A stretch of 64,000 bases of DNA from Prevotella herbatica (GTDB lineage Bacteria; Bacteroidota; Bacteroidia; Bacteroidales; Bacteroidaceae), in assembly GCF_017347605.1 (NCBI RefSeq), contig NZ_AP024484.1:2122501-2186500 (forward strand), in the 5' to 3' direction. The position numbers and the translations under genes were made by a program. A model generated the notes under the pieces. It did not search any database. It was not told the DNA's origin and saw only the letters and a list, made by a program, of their open reading frames with translations. This document shows, one piece after another, positions 18,473 through 26,200 of the stretch (position 1 is the stretch's first letter; every line of letters begins with the position of its first letter).

Positions 18473-20140
18473 ATGAAGTTTAGCAATATAATACGATATA
18501 TCTTCGGGCATAGAATCGTCGTTGCGGCGGTTTTGTGCCTGTTTGGACTTAGCTTATTCCAAACTTTAGGTGCTGCTGGTCGTAAGGTTAGACGCGTGAA
18601 CATGGATGACAGAGTGTATCTTGTTCATGCAGACATACTTAAATTCGATCAATTTGGTCCTAATCCAGATGCACAAATAGTAAAAGGCCGCGTCCATTTT
18701 ATCCATAAAGGTGCTAGTCTTTGGTGTGACAGTGCATATTTTTTTCAGGAGTCTAACTCTGTAAAGGCTTTTGGCCATGTACGTTATGTTCAGGGACGTG
18801 AATTATCCTTGATTGCGAAACGTGCTTCTTATGATGGTATGCGCCAATTGCTAGAGGCACGAAACGATGTTGTGCTCCATCATGGGAATAAGGTCCTTTA
18901 TACTGATAGTCTTGATTTTGACCGCTTCAATAATTACGCTTATTTCTTTGAGGGAGGGCGTCTTGTTGATGGAAAAGATCGCTTGTCGTCAGATTGGGGA
19001 GATTATAATACACAAACTCGTGAGGCTGTTTTCTGGTATAATGTGAAGATGCATAGTAGCAACCGTATCATCACGACAGATGAATTGCATTATGATACAA
19101 AAAAGTCTATTGCACACGTTGTAGGTCCAAGTAGAATTATTCAAAAAGGTAGCGTCATCAACACCACTGATGCGTATTTCAATAGTAAGACTGATAAGGC
19201 AGAGATGTATAGTCGCTCAACAGTTACCGATAAGAATAAGGAAATTACAGGAGATAGTCTTTTCTATAGTAAGAAAACTGGACTTGCACGTGGATATGGT
19301 AATGTGATATATGTAGACAAAAAAAACAAGAACCAACTTTTAGGGCATCGTCTTATTTATAATGAGAAAACAGGTATTGGATGGGCTACAGGACATGCGT
19401 TGGCGAAAGAATACTCACAAAAGGATACTCTTTACATGCATGCCGACTCAATGAAGATTTATACGTTCAATATAAATACGGACTCTGTATATCGCAAGGT
19501 GCATTGCTTCAAGCATACAAAGGTATTCCGTAGTGATGTTCAGGCTATATGCGATTCTCTCGTTTACAATTCAAAGGACTCATGTATGACCATGTATAAA
19601 GATCCTATTGCGTGGAATGCAGATAGACAGATTCTAGGTGAAATTATAAAGGTATATTTGCAAGATAGTACAGTGCGTGAGACGCATGTAATAGGTCAGG
19701 CACTTAGTATAGAGCTAATGCCCGACAAAAAACACTATAATCAACTGTCAAGTAAAGAAATAACGACTTATTTTGTAAAGGGAAATGTGCGTAGAGTAGT
19801 CGCTTCTGGAAATGTGAAGACAGTATATTACCCTGTCGATGATAAAGATTCCACGCTCCAAGGGCTTGTCTATACAGAAACGGACACGATGAAACTTTAT
19901 ATATCTCCAGAAAGGAAACTTCAAAAGATATGGACTCCGAAGAATCAAAGTGTTATGTATCCAATGACACAGGTTCCTCCAAATAAATATAAACTTCCTG
20001 AATTTGCATGGTTTGATAACTTGCGTCCAACAGGACCTGCTGATGTTTTCTTATGGCGAGGAAAGGGTGACAATAATAAATTGAAACCGCAAGATCGCAA
20101 AAAAGCACCCTTACAGAATATTGACAATACAGAGAAATAA
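18473..20140 (+). CDS. OstA-like protein (LptA/LptD N-terminal type)
   Basis: A 555-residue exported protein starting directly after the SurA-like gene. A hydrophobic signal or anchor lies near residues 14-32. The body repeats the OstA beta-jellyroll theme: VHADILKFDQ, then successive blocks such as GRVHFIHKGASLWCDSA, ARGYGNVIYVDKKNK and VVASGNVKTVYYP. The family belongs to the LptA/LptC/LptD-N group that bridges lipopolysaccharide across the periplasm. It is much longer than LptA and lacks the C-terminal barrel of LptD. In Bacteroidota it is a plausible LptA-like bridge; this is inference from fold family and neighbours. Confidence 0.85.
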   Translation: MKFSNIIRYIFGHRIVVAAVLCLFGLSLFQTLGAAGRKVRRVNMDDRVYLVHADILKFDQFGPNPDAQIVKGRVHFIHKGASLWCDSAYFFQESNSVKAFGHVRYVQGRELSLIAKRASYDGMRQLLEARNDVVLHHGNKVLYTDSLDFDRFNNYAYFFEGGRLVDGKDRLSSDWGDYNTQTREAVFWYNVKMHSSNRIITTDELHYDTKKSIAHVVGPSRIIQKGSVINTTDAYFNSKTDKAEMYSRSTVTDKNKEITGDSLFYSKKTGLARGYGNVIYVDKKNKNQLLGHRLIYNEKTGIGWATGHALAKEYSQKDTLYMHADSMKIYTFNINTDSVYRKVHCFKHTKVFRSDVQAICDSLVYNSKDSCMTMYKDPIAWNADRQILGEIIKVYLQDSTVRETHVIGQALSIELMPDKKHYNQLSSKEITTYFVKGNVRRVVASGNVKTVYYPVDDKDSTLQGLVYTETDTMKLYISPERKLQKIWTPKNQSVMYPMTQVPPNKYKLPEFAWFDNLRPTGPADVFLWRGKGDNNKLKPQDRKKAPLQNIDNTEK

Positions 20141-20421
20141 GTTCAAAGCTATTATAGCTAAGATATTTCTGCCATATAAGAAATTAAGTGCCAGAGTATA
20201 ATTAACGTTTTTCTAGTGATAATGCTCACTATATGATTGGTATTTATTCTCATGCAGTATTGGCAAAGAAAACGAAACAGTGGCATCTTATAAATAATGC
20301 CACATTCATCTCTTTATGTACTTAGAAAGGATTTTGTAACTATATAGCTAATATTTTAATGTTCGTTTTCCTTCTTGTGCAGTTTTTTCTTGTTTTAATA
20401 TTTTTACTTTAACGACATTTT

Positions 20422-22257
20422 ATGAGTGACATAATACAGTTATTGCCTGATTCGGTAGCTAATCAAATCGCTGCTGGTGAAGTTATTCAGCGTCCTGCTT
20501 CTGTTATTAAGGAGTTGGTTGAAAACGCCGTTGATGCAGGAGCTAAGAATATTAACGTTCTTGTTGTTGATGCAGGAAGAACGTCTATACAGGTTGTTGA
20601 TGATGGTAAAGGAATGTCTGAAACTGATGCAAGATTGTCTTTTGAACGTCATGCAACATCAAAGATACGTAGTGCAGAGGATTTGTTCTCTCTTCATACT
20701 ATGGGGTTCCGTGGTGAGGCTTTAGCTTCTATTGCCGCAGTAGCGCAGATAGAATTAAAGACTCGTCAGGCTTCTGATGAAATAGGTACTCTTCTATCAA
20801 TTTCTGGTAGTAAATTTACTGGTCAGGAACCATGCTCTTGTCCTGTGGGAAGTAATTTCTCGATAGAGAATTTGTTCTATAATGTTCCTGCACGCCGTAA
20901 GTTCCTTAAATCAAACTCAACAGAGCTCAATAATATAATAACAGCTTTTGAGCGCATCGCATTGGTTTATCCTGACATATCTTTCACTTTGCATAGTAAC
21001 GGTACCGAAATGTTTAATCTTAAAGCAGGCGTACTGCGGCAGCGTATTATAGACATTTTTGGCAAACGTCTTAATCAGGATTTGCTTTCAGTAAAAGTCG
21101 ATACTTCAATGTGTAAAATCTCAGGATATGTTGGTAAGCCAGAGTCATCACGCAAAAAGGGAGCGCACCAGTACTTTTTCGTTAATGGTAGATACATGAA
21201 GCATCCTTATTTTAGTAAGGCTGTGATGAATGCTTTTGATCGTCTGGTTCCTATGGGTGAGCAAGTGCCTTATTTTATTTACTTTGATATTAATACAGAG
21301 GACATAGATGTAAATATCCATCCTACAAAAACTGAAATTAAGTTTGAGAATGAACAGGCAATATGGCAGATTCTTTCAGCAGCAGTGAAGGAAGCTGTAG
21401 GTATGTTTAATGATGTTCCGTCTATAGACTTTGATACTCAGGGACGTCCTGATATACCAGTTTATAATCCAGAAAATAATGTATCAGCTCCTAAAGTTCA
21501 ATTTAACCCAACATACAATCCTTTTAATACAGGTGCCAGTGCTCAGCCTCAAACAAAGTCTGCTGACAAATGGGAAAGTCTTTACAATGGATTGAAAAAT
21601 CAGACCAGTCAGGAGACAGAACTGTTTACATCTAAGATGGTGCAACCTGCTCAGGAGGCAGATGATATTCCAATGGAAAATGTTATCGCAGAGAAATCTC
21701 CTGCACATTATCAGTACAAGGGTTGTTATATCATGACAGCAGTGAAGTCTGGACTGATGATCGTTGATCAACATCGTGCGCATATGCGAATACTTTATGA
21801 TAAGTATCTCGAACAAATGAAGAATAGAGACGTTGCTTCACAAAAGGTGTTGTTTCCAGAAAGCATTCATCTTTCAGCAACAGAGGATGTAACTTTGAAA
21901 AAGATTGAATCCGAAATGGTTAAACTCGGTTTTGAGATTACAGCTCTTGGTGGTGGTAGTTATGCAATAAATGCAATTCCTGCTGGTATAGAAGGATTAA
22001 ATGTTGTTGAACTTGTGCACGATATTATTGTGTCGTCACAGGAAAAGGCAGGGGATATAACTGATGAGACAAATAGTGCTTTGGCTTTGACCCTTGCGCG
22101 TAATGCTGCAATTCCTTTCGGACAGGTATTGAGTAATGATGAAATGGAGAATATATTCAATAGTCTCTTTGCTTCTTCAAATCCTAACTACACTCCTGAC
22201 GGCAAAAATATTCTCTGTATATTGAAACAGAATGAGATAGAACATTTGTTAGGATAA
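20422..22257 (+). CDS. mutL: DNA mismatch repair protein MutL
   Basis: A 611-residue GHKL ATPase linking MutS recognition to repair. The N-terminal ATPase motifs are clear: [20 protein letters not shown] (quoted in part), DDGKGM and [14 protein letters not shown] linker at about residues 335-425 joins the dimerisation domain. The C-terminal motif at residues 449-460 reads [12 protein letters not shown], whereas endonuclease-active MutL proteins carry DQHA-x2-E-x4-E; both Glu positions are changed (Met and Asp). The usual CPHGRP zinc-site motif near the end is also absent. It looks structurally complete but probably not a nuclease. Confidence 0.95.
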   Translation: MSDIIQLLPDSVANQIAAGEVIQRPASVIKELVENAVDAGAKNINVLVVDAGRTSIQVVDDGKGMSETDARLSFERHATSKIRSAEDLFSLHTMGFRGEALASIAAVAQIELKTRQASDEIGTLLSISGSKFTGQEPCSCPVGSNFSIENLFYNVPARRKFLKSNSTELNNIITAFERIALVYPDISFTLHSNGTEMFNLKAGVLRQRIIDIFGKRLNQDLLSVKVDTSMCKISGYVGKPESSRKKGAHQYFFVNGRYMKHPYFSKAVMNAFDRLVPMGEQVPYFIYFDINTEDIDVNIHPTKTEIKFENEQAIWQILSAAVKEAVGMFNDVPSIDFDTQGRPDIPVYNPENNVSAPKVQFNPTYNPFNTGASAQPQTKSADKWESLYNGLKNQTSQETELFTSKMVQPAQEADDIPMENVIAEKSPAHYQYKGCYIMTAVKSGLMIVDQHRAHMRILYDKYLEQMKNRDVASQKVLFPESIHLSATEDVTLKKIESEMVKLGFEITALGGGSYAINAIPAGIEGLNVVELVHDIIVSSQEKAGDITDETNSALALTLARNAAIPFGQVLSNDEMENIFNSLFASSNPNYTPDGKNILCILKQNEIEHLLG

Positions 22258-22319
22258 AAAGTTTTTTCATTTATTGTAAAACTTTTAATAAAAAAGATAT
22301 TATTATATAGAATTTGTAT

Positions 22320-22327
22320 TATCTTTG
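22320..22327 (+). promoter_or_regulatory. -7 element for the OmpA-family gene
   Basis: TATCTTTG, 34 bp before the chosen ATG at 22362. It excludes the longer frame that would begin at 22314. Confidence 0.6.
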
Positions 22328-22361
22328 CGATATAAACTTATATTTACAAATAATACGACTT

Positions 22362-23534
22362 ATGAAAAAACTATTAATGACTTTAGCCTTAGTAGGATGC
22401 TCTTACGCTTCTTTTGCACAGGACACAGAACCTGTATTGAAGCATAGTGTTTCAACTAATTCTTTTTGGAGTAACTGGTTTGTACAACTAGGTGGTGATT
22501 ACAACTCTTGGATTTCAAATCAGGAACATGGACTTGGATTGAAAAATGGTGATAGTTATGGCTTGTTTGATAGTGAACGTACAACTTTTGGTGGCGCTAT
22601 TGCTGTGGGCAAATGGTTTACTCCTAGTATAGGATTGCGTACAAAAGTACAGATGTGGAGAGCTAAGCAGGTTGGTCCTCAGGTTTCTTCAAATAAGTTT
22701 GATTATTGGATGCTTAACGAACATATTATGTTTAATTTGAGTAATATGCTTTATGGCTATAATCCTAATCGTGTTTGGAACCTAACTCCGTTTGTGGGTG
22801 GTGGTGTTTCACGTAACTGCAATTCCAATTTATATGCAATGCAGCTTAGTGCTGGCATTAACTCATCTTGGAAGATTTGTAATAAACTTAGTGTTTATAC
22901 AGAACTAGGATATAATAGATTGGAAGCAGATTTTGACGGCGTACAGAATGGTGGTAAAAATAATAGTCGTGGATGGAATGCCAAAGACAATAACCTATAT
23001 GCTGAAGTTGGTGTAACATTAAACTTAGGTAAAGGTATGTGGAGCAAGTCACTTGACTTAGATGCAATAAATTCAATGTCACAGTCTCAGCTTGACGCTC
23101 TCAATGCTCAGTTGGCAGATTTGACAAGTGAAAATGAACAACTTCGTAAGGAGAATGCAAAGAAGGATACTACCACTGTTAAGGTCACAGAAATTAAGAG
23201 TGTGAAAGAGTTTGTTACAACTCCGATTTCTATATTCTTCAATATTGGTAAGATAGATATTTCTTCTTTGAAGGATCTTGTAAATGTTCGCGCTCTTGCA
23301 AAGTATGCAATAGAGAATAACTCTAATATTCTTGTTACAGGTTATGCTGATTCAGCAACAGGTACACCTGAAATCAATAAGAAGCTTTCCCTTAACCGTG
23401 CCAATACTGTTGTTGACCAACTCATACAGATGGGTGTTTCTCGCAGCAATATTAAGACAGCTGTATTTGGTGGGTCTGAAACTCTTAAGCCTATTGAGTT
23501 CAACCGTCGTGCAACAGTTCAGATTACAGAATAA
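22362..23534 (+). CDS. OmpA-family outer membrane protein
   Basis: A 390-residue protein with signal peptide MKKLLMTLALVGCSYASFAQ. The first about 240 residues form an outer-membrane beta barrel (alternating aromatic strands, for example FVQLGGDYNSWIS and LYAEVGVTLNLGKG). A short coiled-coil segment (SQLDALNAQLADLTSENEQL) leads to a C-terminal OmpA peptidoglycan-binding domain with ILVTGYADSATGTPEINKKL and LSLNRANTVVDQL; the family Asp/Arg residues that hold diaminopimelate appear as YAD and NRR. It probably ties the outer membrane to the wall. It has its own promoter and a strong terminator. Confidence 0.92.
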   Translation: MKKLLMTLALVGCSYASFAQDTEPVLKHSVSTNSFWSNWFVQLGGDYNSWISNQEHGLGLKNGDSYGLFDSERTTFGGAIAVGKWFTPSIGLRTKVQMWRAKQVGPQVSSNKFDYWMLNEHIMFNLSNMLYGYNPNRVWNLTPFVGGGVSRNCNSNLYAMQLSAGINSSWKICNKLSVYTELGYNRLEADFDGVQNGGKNNSRGWNAKDNNLYAEVGVTLNLGKGMWSKSLDLDAINSMSQSQLDALNAQLADLTSENEQLRKENAKKDTTTVKVTEIKSVKEFVTTPISIFFNIGKIDISSLKDLVNVRALAKYAIENNSNILVTGYADSATGTPEINKKLSLNRANTVVDQLIQMGVSRSNIKTAVFGGSETLKPIEFNRRATVQITE

Positions 23535-23551
23535 ATCAATAGTTATAAAAT

Positions 23552-23597
23552 AAAAGGGCTGCAATACCGAATCAACTTCGGTTTGCAGCCCTTTTTT
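23552..23597 (+). terminator. Strong intrinsic terminator after the OmpA-family gene
   Basis: The outer stem GGGCTGCAA / TTGCAGCCC and inner stem ACCGAA / TTCGGT are followed by TTTTTT. Confidence 0.9.
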
Positions 23598-23622
23598 ATT
23601 TAAAGCCTATTGAAATTTTACA

Positions 23623-23742
23623 TTAAGCACATCCGTATGAGCCTCCGCGAAGGAGTGCTTCTCCATACTGTTTCATGCCGATAATGTACCCTCTAATGAT
23701 TTTTTTTATCACTTTTCTAATGCTTTCTACAATCTTTTTCAT
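23623..23742 (-). CDS. Small cationic peptide ORF, 39 codons (unknown)
   Basis: I do not recognise this product. It begins MKKIVESIRKVIKKIIRGY and ends EALLRGGSYGCA. The N-terminal half has Lys/Arg and Ile/Val at helical spacing, so it would form a cationic amphipathic helix. The tail is Gly-rich with a single Cys next to the C-terminus. An AAAGGA sequence stands 6 nt before the ATG, and a 15-base stretch around it (AAAGGAAAAATTATG) is identical to that before the upstream small ORF. That repetition and the shared promoter are the main reasons to believe both are translated. It could be a toxin-like, signalling or membrane-active peptide; none of these is shown. Confidence 0.5.
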   Translation of the reverse strand: MKKIVESIRKVIKKIIRGYIIGMKQYGEALLRGGSYGCA

Positions 23743-23806
23743 AATTTTTCCTTTCTCTCAATTTAGTGATTATTACTTTCTTTGTCTCTAAAACTCCAAA
23801 GGGAAG

Positions 23807-23896
23807 TTATTTTCCCATTTGGATTTTGTTGTTTACATTTACTGCTTGAGCAACAACGGCGATTACAATCGCCAATACAATCATTAATGTCATCAT
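23807..23896 (-). CDS. Small hydrophobic peptide ORF, 29 codons (unknown)
   Basis: I do not recognise this product. It begins MMTLMIVLAIVIAVVAQAV, a single hydrophobic helix of about 17 residues, and ends in a short polar tail NVNNKIQMGK. It would be a one-pass membrane microprotein or an uncleaved signal. The ribosome-binding site AAAGGAAAAATT is identical to that of the next small ORF, 64 bp downstream on the same strand. A -7 promoter element lies about 84 bp upstream. Confidence 0.5.
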   Translation of the reverse strand: MMTLMIVLAIVIAVVAQAVNVNNKIQMGK

Positions 23897-23979
23897 AATT
23901 TTTCCTTTAATAATTTTGTGGGTTAACTTTTTCCCACGTTTGTTATCCTTTTATCCTCTGTAAATCTCTATTTACGATG

Positions 23980-23987
23980 CAAAGATA
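23980..23987 (-). promoter_or_regulatory. -7 element for the two small ORFs
   Basis: TATCTTTGCATC read on the minus strand matches TAnnTTTG. The nearest upstream TTTG is 25 nt away, longer than ideal. The leader from here to the first small ORF is about 80 nt. Confidence 0.55.
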
Positions 23988-24241
23988 CTGCCATTATTTT
24001 ACATTCGATATACAAATATATTCCATTTTTATGAAACATACCAATTTCTTGACATGAGTCAAATAATATATGACATATTGACAAATATTCGTGCGTAGCT
24101 AGTAAAACTGCTGATAATCAATAATATAAGTCTAAATTATCCGCAAGGCTAGACTCGTGAAAAAGGCTTCTTGTTTATGAAATAGGTACAAAAATACATG
24201 CTCTTCCTTGAATATATTTTTAAGAAAAAACATCATTATTA

Positions 24242-24273
24242 TTTGGCATTATAAAAAAATAGTGTTACTTTTG
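24242..24273 (+). promoter_or_regulatory. Promoter of tRNA-Val copy 1
   Basis: TTTG at 24242-24245 and TACTTTTG at 24266-24273, spaced 20 nt. The leader CTTACAGAAGTAAG just before the tRNA can form a 5-bp hairpin. Confidence 0.75.
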
Positions 24274-24293
24274 CACACGCCTTACAGAAGTAA

Positions 24294-24368
24294 GGGCGTT
24301 TAGCTCAGCTGGTTTAGAGCATCTGCCTTACAAGCAGAGGGTCGGCGGTTCGAATCCGTCAACGCCCA
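24294..24368 (+). tRNA. tRNA-Val (anticodon UAC), copy 1
   Basis: 75 nt. The acceptor stem GGGCGTT pairs with AACGCCC and A is the discriminator base; CCA is not encoded. The D arm is TAGCTCAGCTGGTTTAGAGCA, shown here only by its AGCTCAGCTGG core. The anticodon loop CTTACAA in stem CTGC/GCAG gives UAC, reading GUA and GUG valine codons. The T loop is GTTCGAATC. It is identical to copy 2. Confidence 0.97.
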
Positions 24369-24378
24369 CTAGGGTGAA

Positions 24379-24414
24379 TCCCTGTAATCTTTCGAGATTG
24401 CAGGGACTTTTTTT
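24379..24414 (+). terminator. Terminator of tRNA-Val copy 1
   Basis: TCCCTGTAATCT / AGATTGCAGGGA with loop TTCG, followed by a T7 run. Confidence 0.85.
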
Positions 24415-24460
24415 GCTAAATTGTTGAGAATATTAAAAAATGTAAAAAGAATCTGTGTTA

Positions 24461-24492
24461 TTTGGTACTTTAAAATAATATCTATACTTTTG
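24461..24492 (+). promoter_or_regulatory. Promoter of tRNA-Val copy 2
   Basis: TTTG at 24461-24464 and TACTTTTG at 24485-24492, spaced 20 nt. The sequence from the -7 element to the tRNA is almost identical to that of copy 1. Confidence 0.75.
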
Positions 24493-24512
24493 CACACGCT
24501 TTACAGAAGTAA

Positions 24513-24587
24513 GGGCGTTTAGCTCAGCTGGTTTAGAGCATCTGCCTTACAAGCAGAGGGTCGGCGGTTCGAATCCGTCAACGCCCA
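24513..24587 (+). tRNA. tRNA-Val (anticodon UAC), copy 2
   Basis: 75 nt, the same sequence as copy 1, 219 bp downstream. It has its own promoter and terminator, so it is a separate transcription unit produced by tandem duplication. Confidence 0.97.
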
Positions 24588-24588
24588 C

Positions 24589-24622
24589 AAAAAAGACTTA
24601 GGTTTTCCTAAGTCTTTTTTTT
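24589..24622 (+). terminator. Terminator of tRNA-Val copy 2
   Basis: AAAAGACTTAGG / CCTAAGTCTTTT followed by more T. The sequence is unrelated to the terminator of copy 1. Confidence 0.85.
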
Positions 24623-24729
24623 GTACATACTTAAACTTACCCTATTTTGTTAATCCTTAAAACTATCCAAGGAAGTCTTTTTTAATGATATTTATCATTT
24701 TGTAGTTAACTTGTCTCACATAAAATCTA

Positions 24730-24737
24730 TATCTTTG
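24730..24737 (+). promoter_or_regulatory. -7 element for purB
   Basis: TATCTTTGCAAC, 34 bp before the purB ATG. Confidence 0.6.
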
Positions 24738-24771
24738 CAACATTATTATAATATTATTACGTAATATAGTT

Positions 24772-26118
24772 ATGAATCTTGATTTATTGACTGCCATATC
24801 GCCTATCGATGGTCGTTATAGAGGTAAAACAGAACCGCTAGCAAACTATTTTTCAGAGTATGCTTTGATACGTTATCGCGTACGTGTAGAAATCGAATAT
24901 TTTATCACTTTGTGTGAGTTGCCTTTACCGCAGCTTGCGTCTTTTGATAAGACTCTTTTTGAACGACTTCGTGATATCTATCGCAACTTTGACGAGACAT
25001 GTGCGGCTCGTGTAAAGGATATTGAGAAAACAACAAACCATGATGTAAAGGCTGTTGAGTATTTTATCAAAGAAGAATTTGACAAGATCGGTGGCTTGGA
25101 TGCTTACAAAGAATTTATACATTTCGGATTGACTTCTCAGGATATAAACAATACTAGTGTCCCTCTAACTGTAAAGGAAGCTCTTGCTGATGTTTATTGT
25201 CCTCAGGTCGAAGAACTTATTGCCGTATTACAGCAATATGCAGAGGAATGGAAAGATGTTCCAATGCTTGCCAAAACTCATGGACAGCCAGCATCTCCTA
25301 CACGCTTGGGTAAGGAAATCATGGTTTATGTATATCGTCTAACCGAACAACTTAATAGTTTGAAGGCTTGCAAAATTACAGCAAAGTTTGGAGGTGCAAC
25401 AGGTAACTACAATGCTCATCACGTTGCTTATCCTGAATATGACTGGAAAGCATTTGGTAATAAATTTGTAAGCGAAAAATTAGGATTAGAGCGTGAACAA
25501 TGGACAACTCAGATTAGTAATTATGACTATCTTGGTGCTATTTTTGATGCTATTCGCCGCATAAACACCATAATTATTGATTTGGATCGTGATTTCTGGA
25601 TGTATATTTCAATGGAATATTTTAAGCAGAAAATCAAGGCTGGGGAAGTTGGTTCAAGTGCAATGCCACATAAGGTTAATCCTATTGACTATGAAAATAG
25701 TGAAGGTAATCTTGGAATTGCGAATGCTATACTTCAGTTCCTTGCTCAAAAACTTCCAGTTAGCAGGTTGCAGCGTGATCTTACAGATAGCACAGTCTTG
25801 CGTAATATTGGAGTTCCCTTGGGACATGGCATCATTGCCATTCAAAGCACATTGAAGGGATTGCGTAAGCTCATCCTTAATGAAGACAAGATAGCCGAAG
25901 ACTTGGATAACACTTGGGCTGTTGTTGCAGAGGCTATTCAGACTATACTTCGCCGTGAGGCTTATCCTCATCCTTATGAGGCTTTGAAAGCACTCACGCG
26001 TACTAATGCCAAGATGACCGAGGAGACTATCCATGCGTTTATCAAAGAATTGAATGTTAGTGACAGTGTTAAAGCCGAGCTTATGGCGATCACTCCACAC
26101 AACTATACTGGTGTATAA
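24772..26118 (+). CDS. purB: Adenylosuccinate lyase
   Basis: A 448-residue enzyme of the fumarase/aspartase superfamily. It cleaves SAICAR and adenylosuccinate in purine synthesis, releasing fumarate. The superfamily signature GSSAMPHKVNPIDYENSEG is complete (first part GSSAMPHKVNP). The N-terminus SPIDGRYRGKTEPL is the PurB substrate-binding region, and KTHGQPASPT holds the general-acid His. The length matches the E. coli type (about 456) rather than the shorter B. subtilis type. It is followed 82 bp later by the pseudouridine synthase gene. Confidence 0.98.
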   Translation: MNLDLLTAISPIDGRYRGKTEPLANYFSEYALIRYRVRVEIEYFITLCELPLPQLASFDKTLFERLRDIYRNFDETCAARVKDIEKTTNHDVKAVEYFIKEEFDKIGGLDAYKEFIHFGLTSQDINNTSVPLTVKEALADVYCPQVEELIAVLQQYAEEWKDVPMLAKTHGQPASPTRLGKEIMVYVYRLTEQLNSLKACKITAKFGGATGNYNAHHVAYPEYDWKAFGNKFVSEKLGLEREQWTTQISNYDYLGAIFDAIRRINTIIIDLDRDFWMYISMEYFKQKIKAGEVGSSAMPHKVNPIDYENSEGNLGIANAILQFLAQKLPVSRLQRDLTDSTVLRNIGVPLGHGIIAIQSTLKGLRKLILNEDKIAEDLDNTWAVVAEAIQTILRREAYPHPYEALKALTRTNAKMTEETIHAFIKELNVSDSVKAELMAITPHNYTGV

Positions 26119-26200
26119 AAACCAGACGTAGATTTATTAGATATTAATTATTAATTTGAAAATAATAACCAGGCCGCGAGGCTAACAAAATTTTAAGAAA

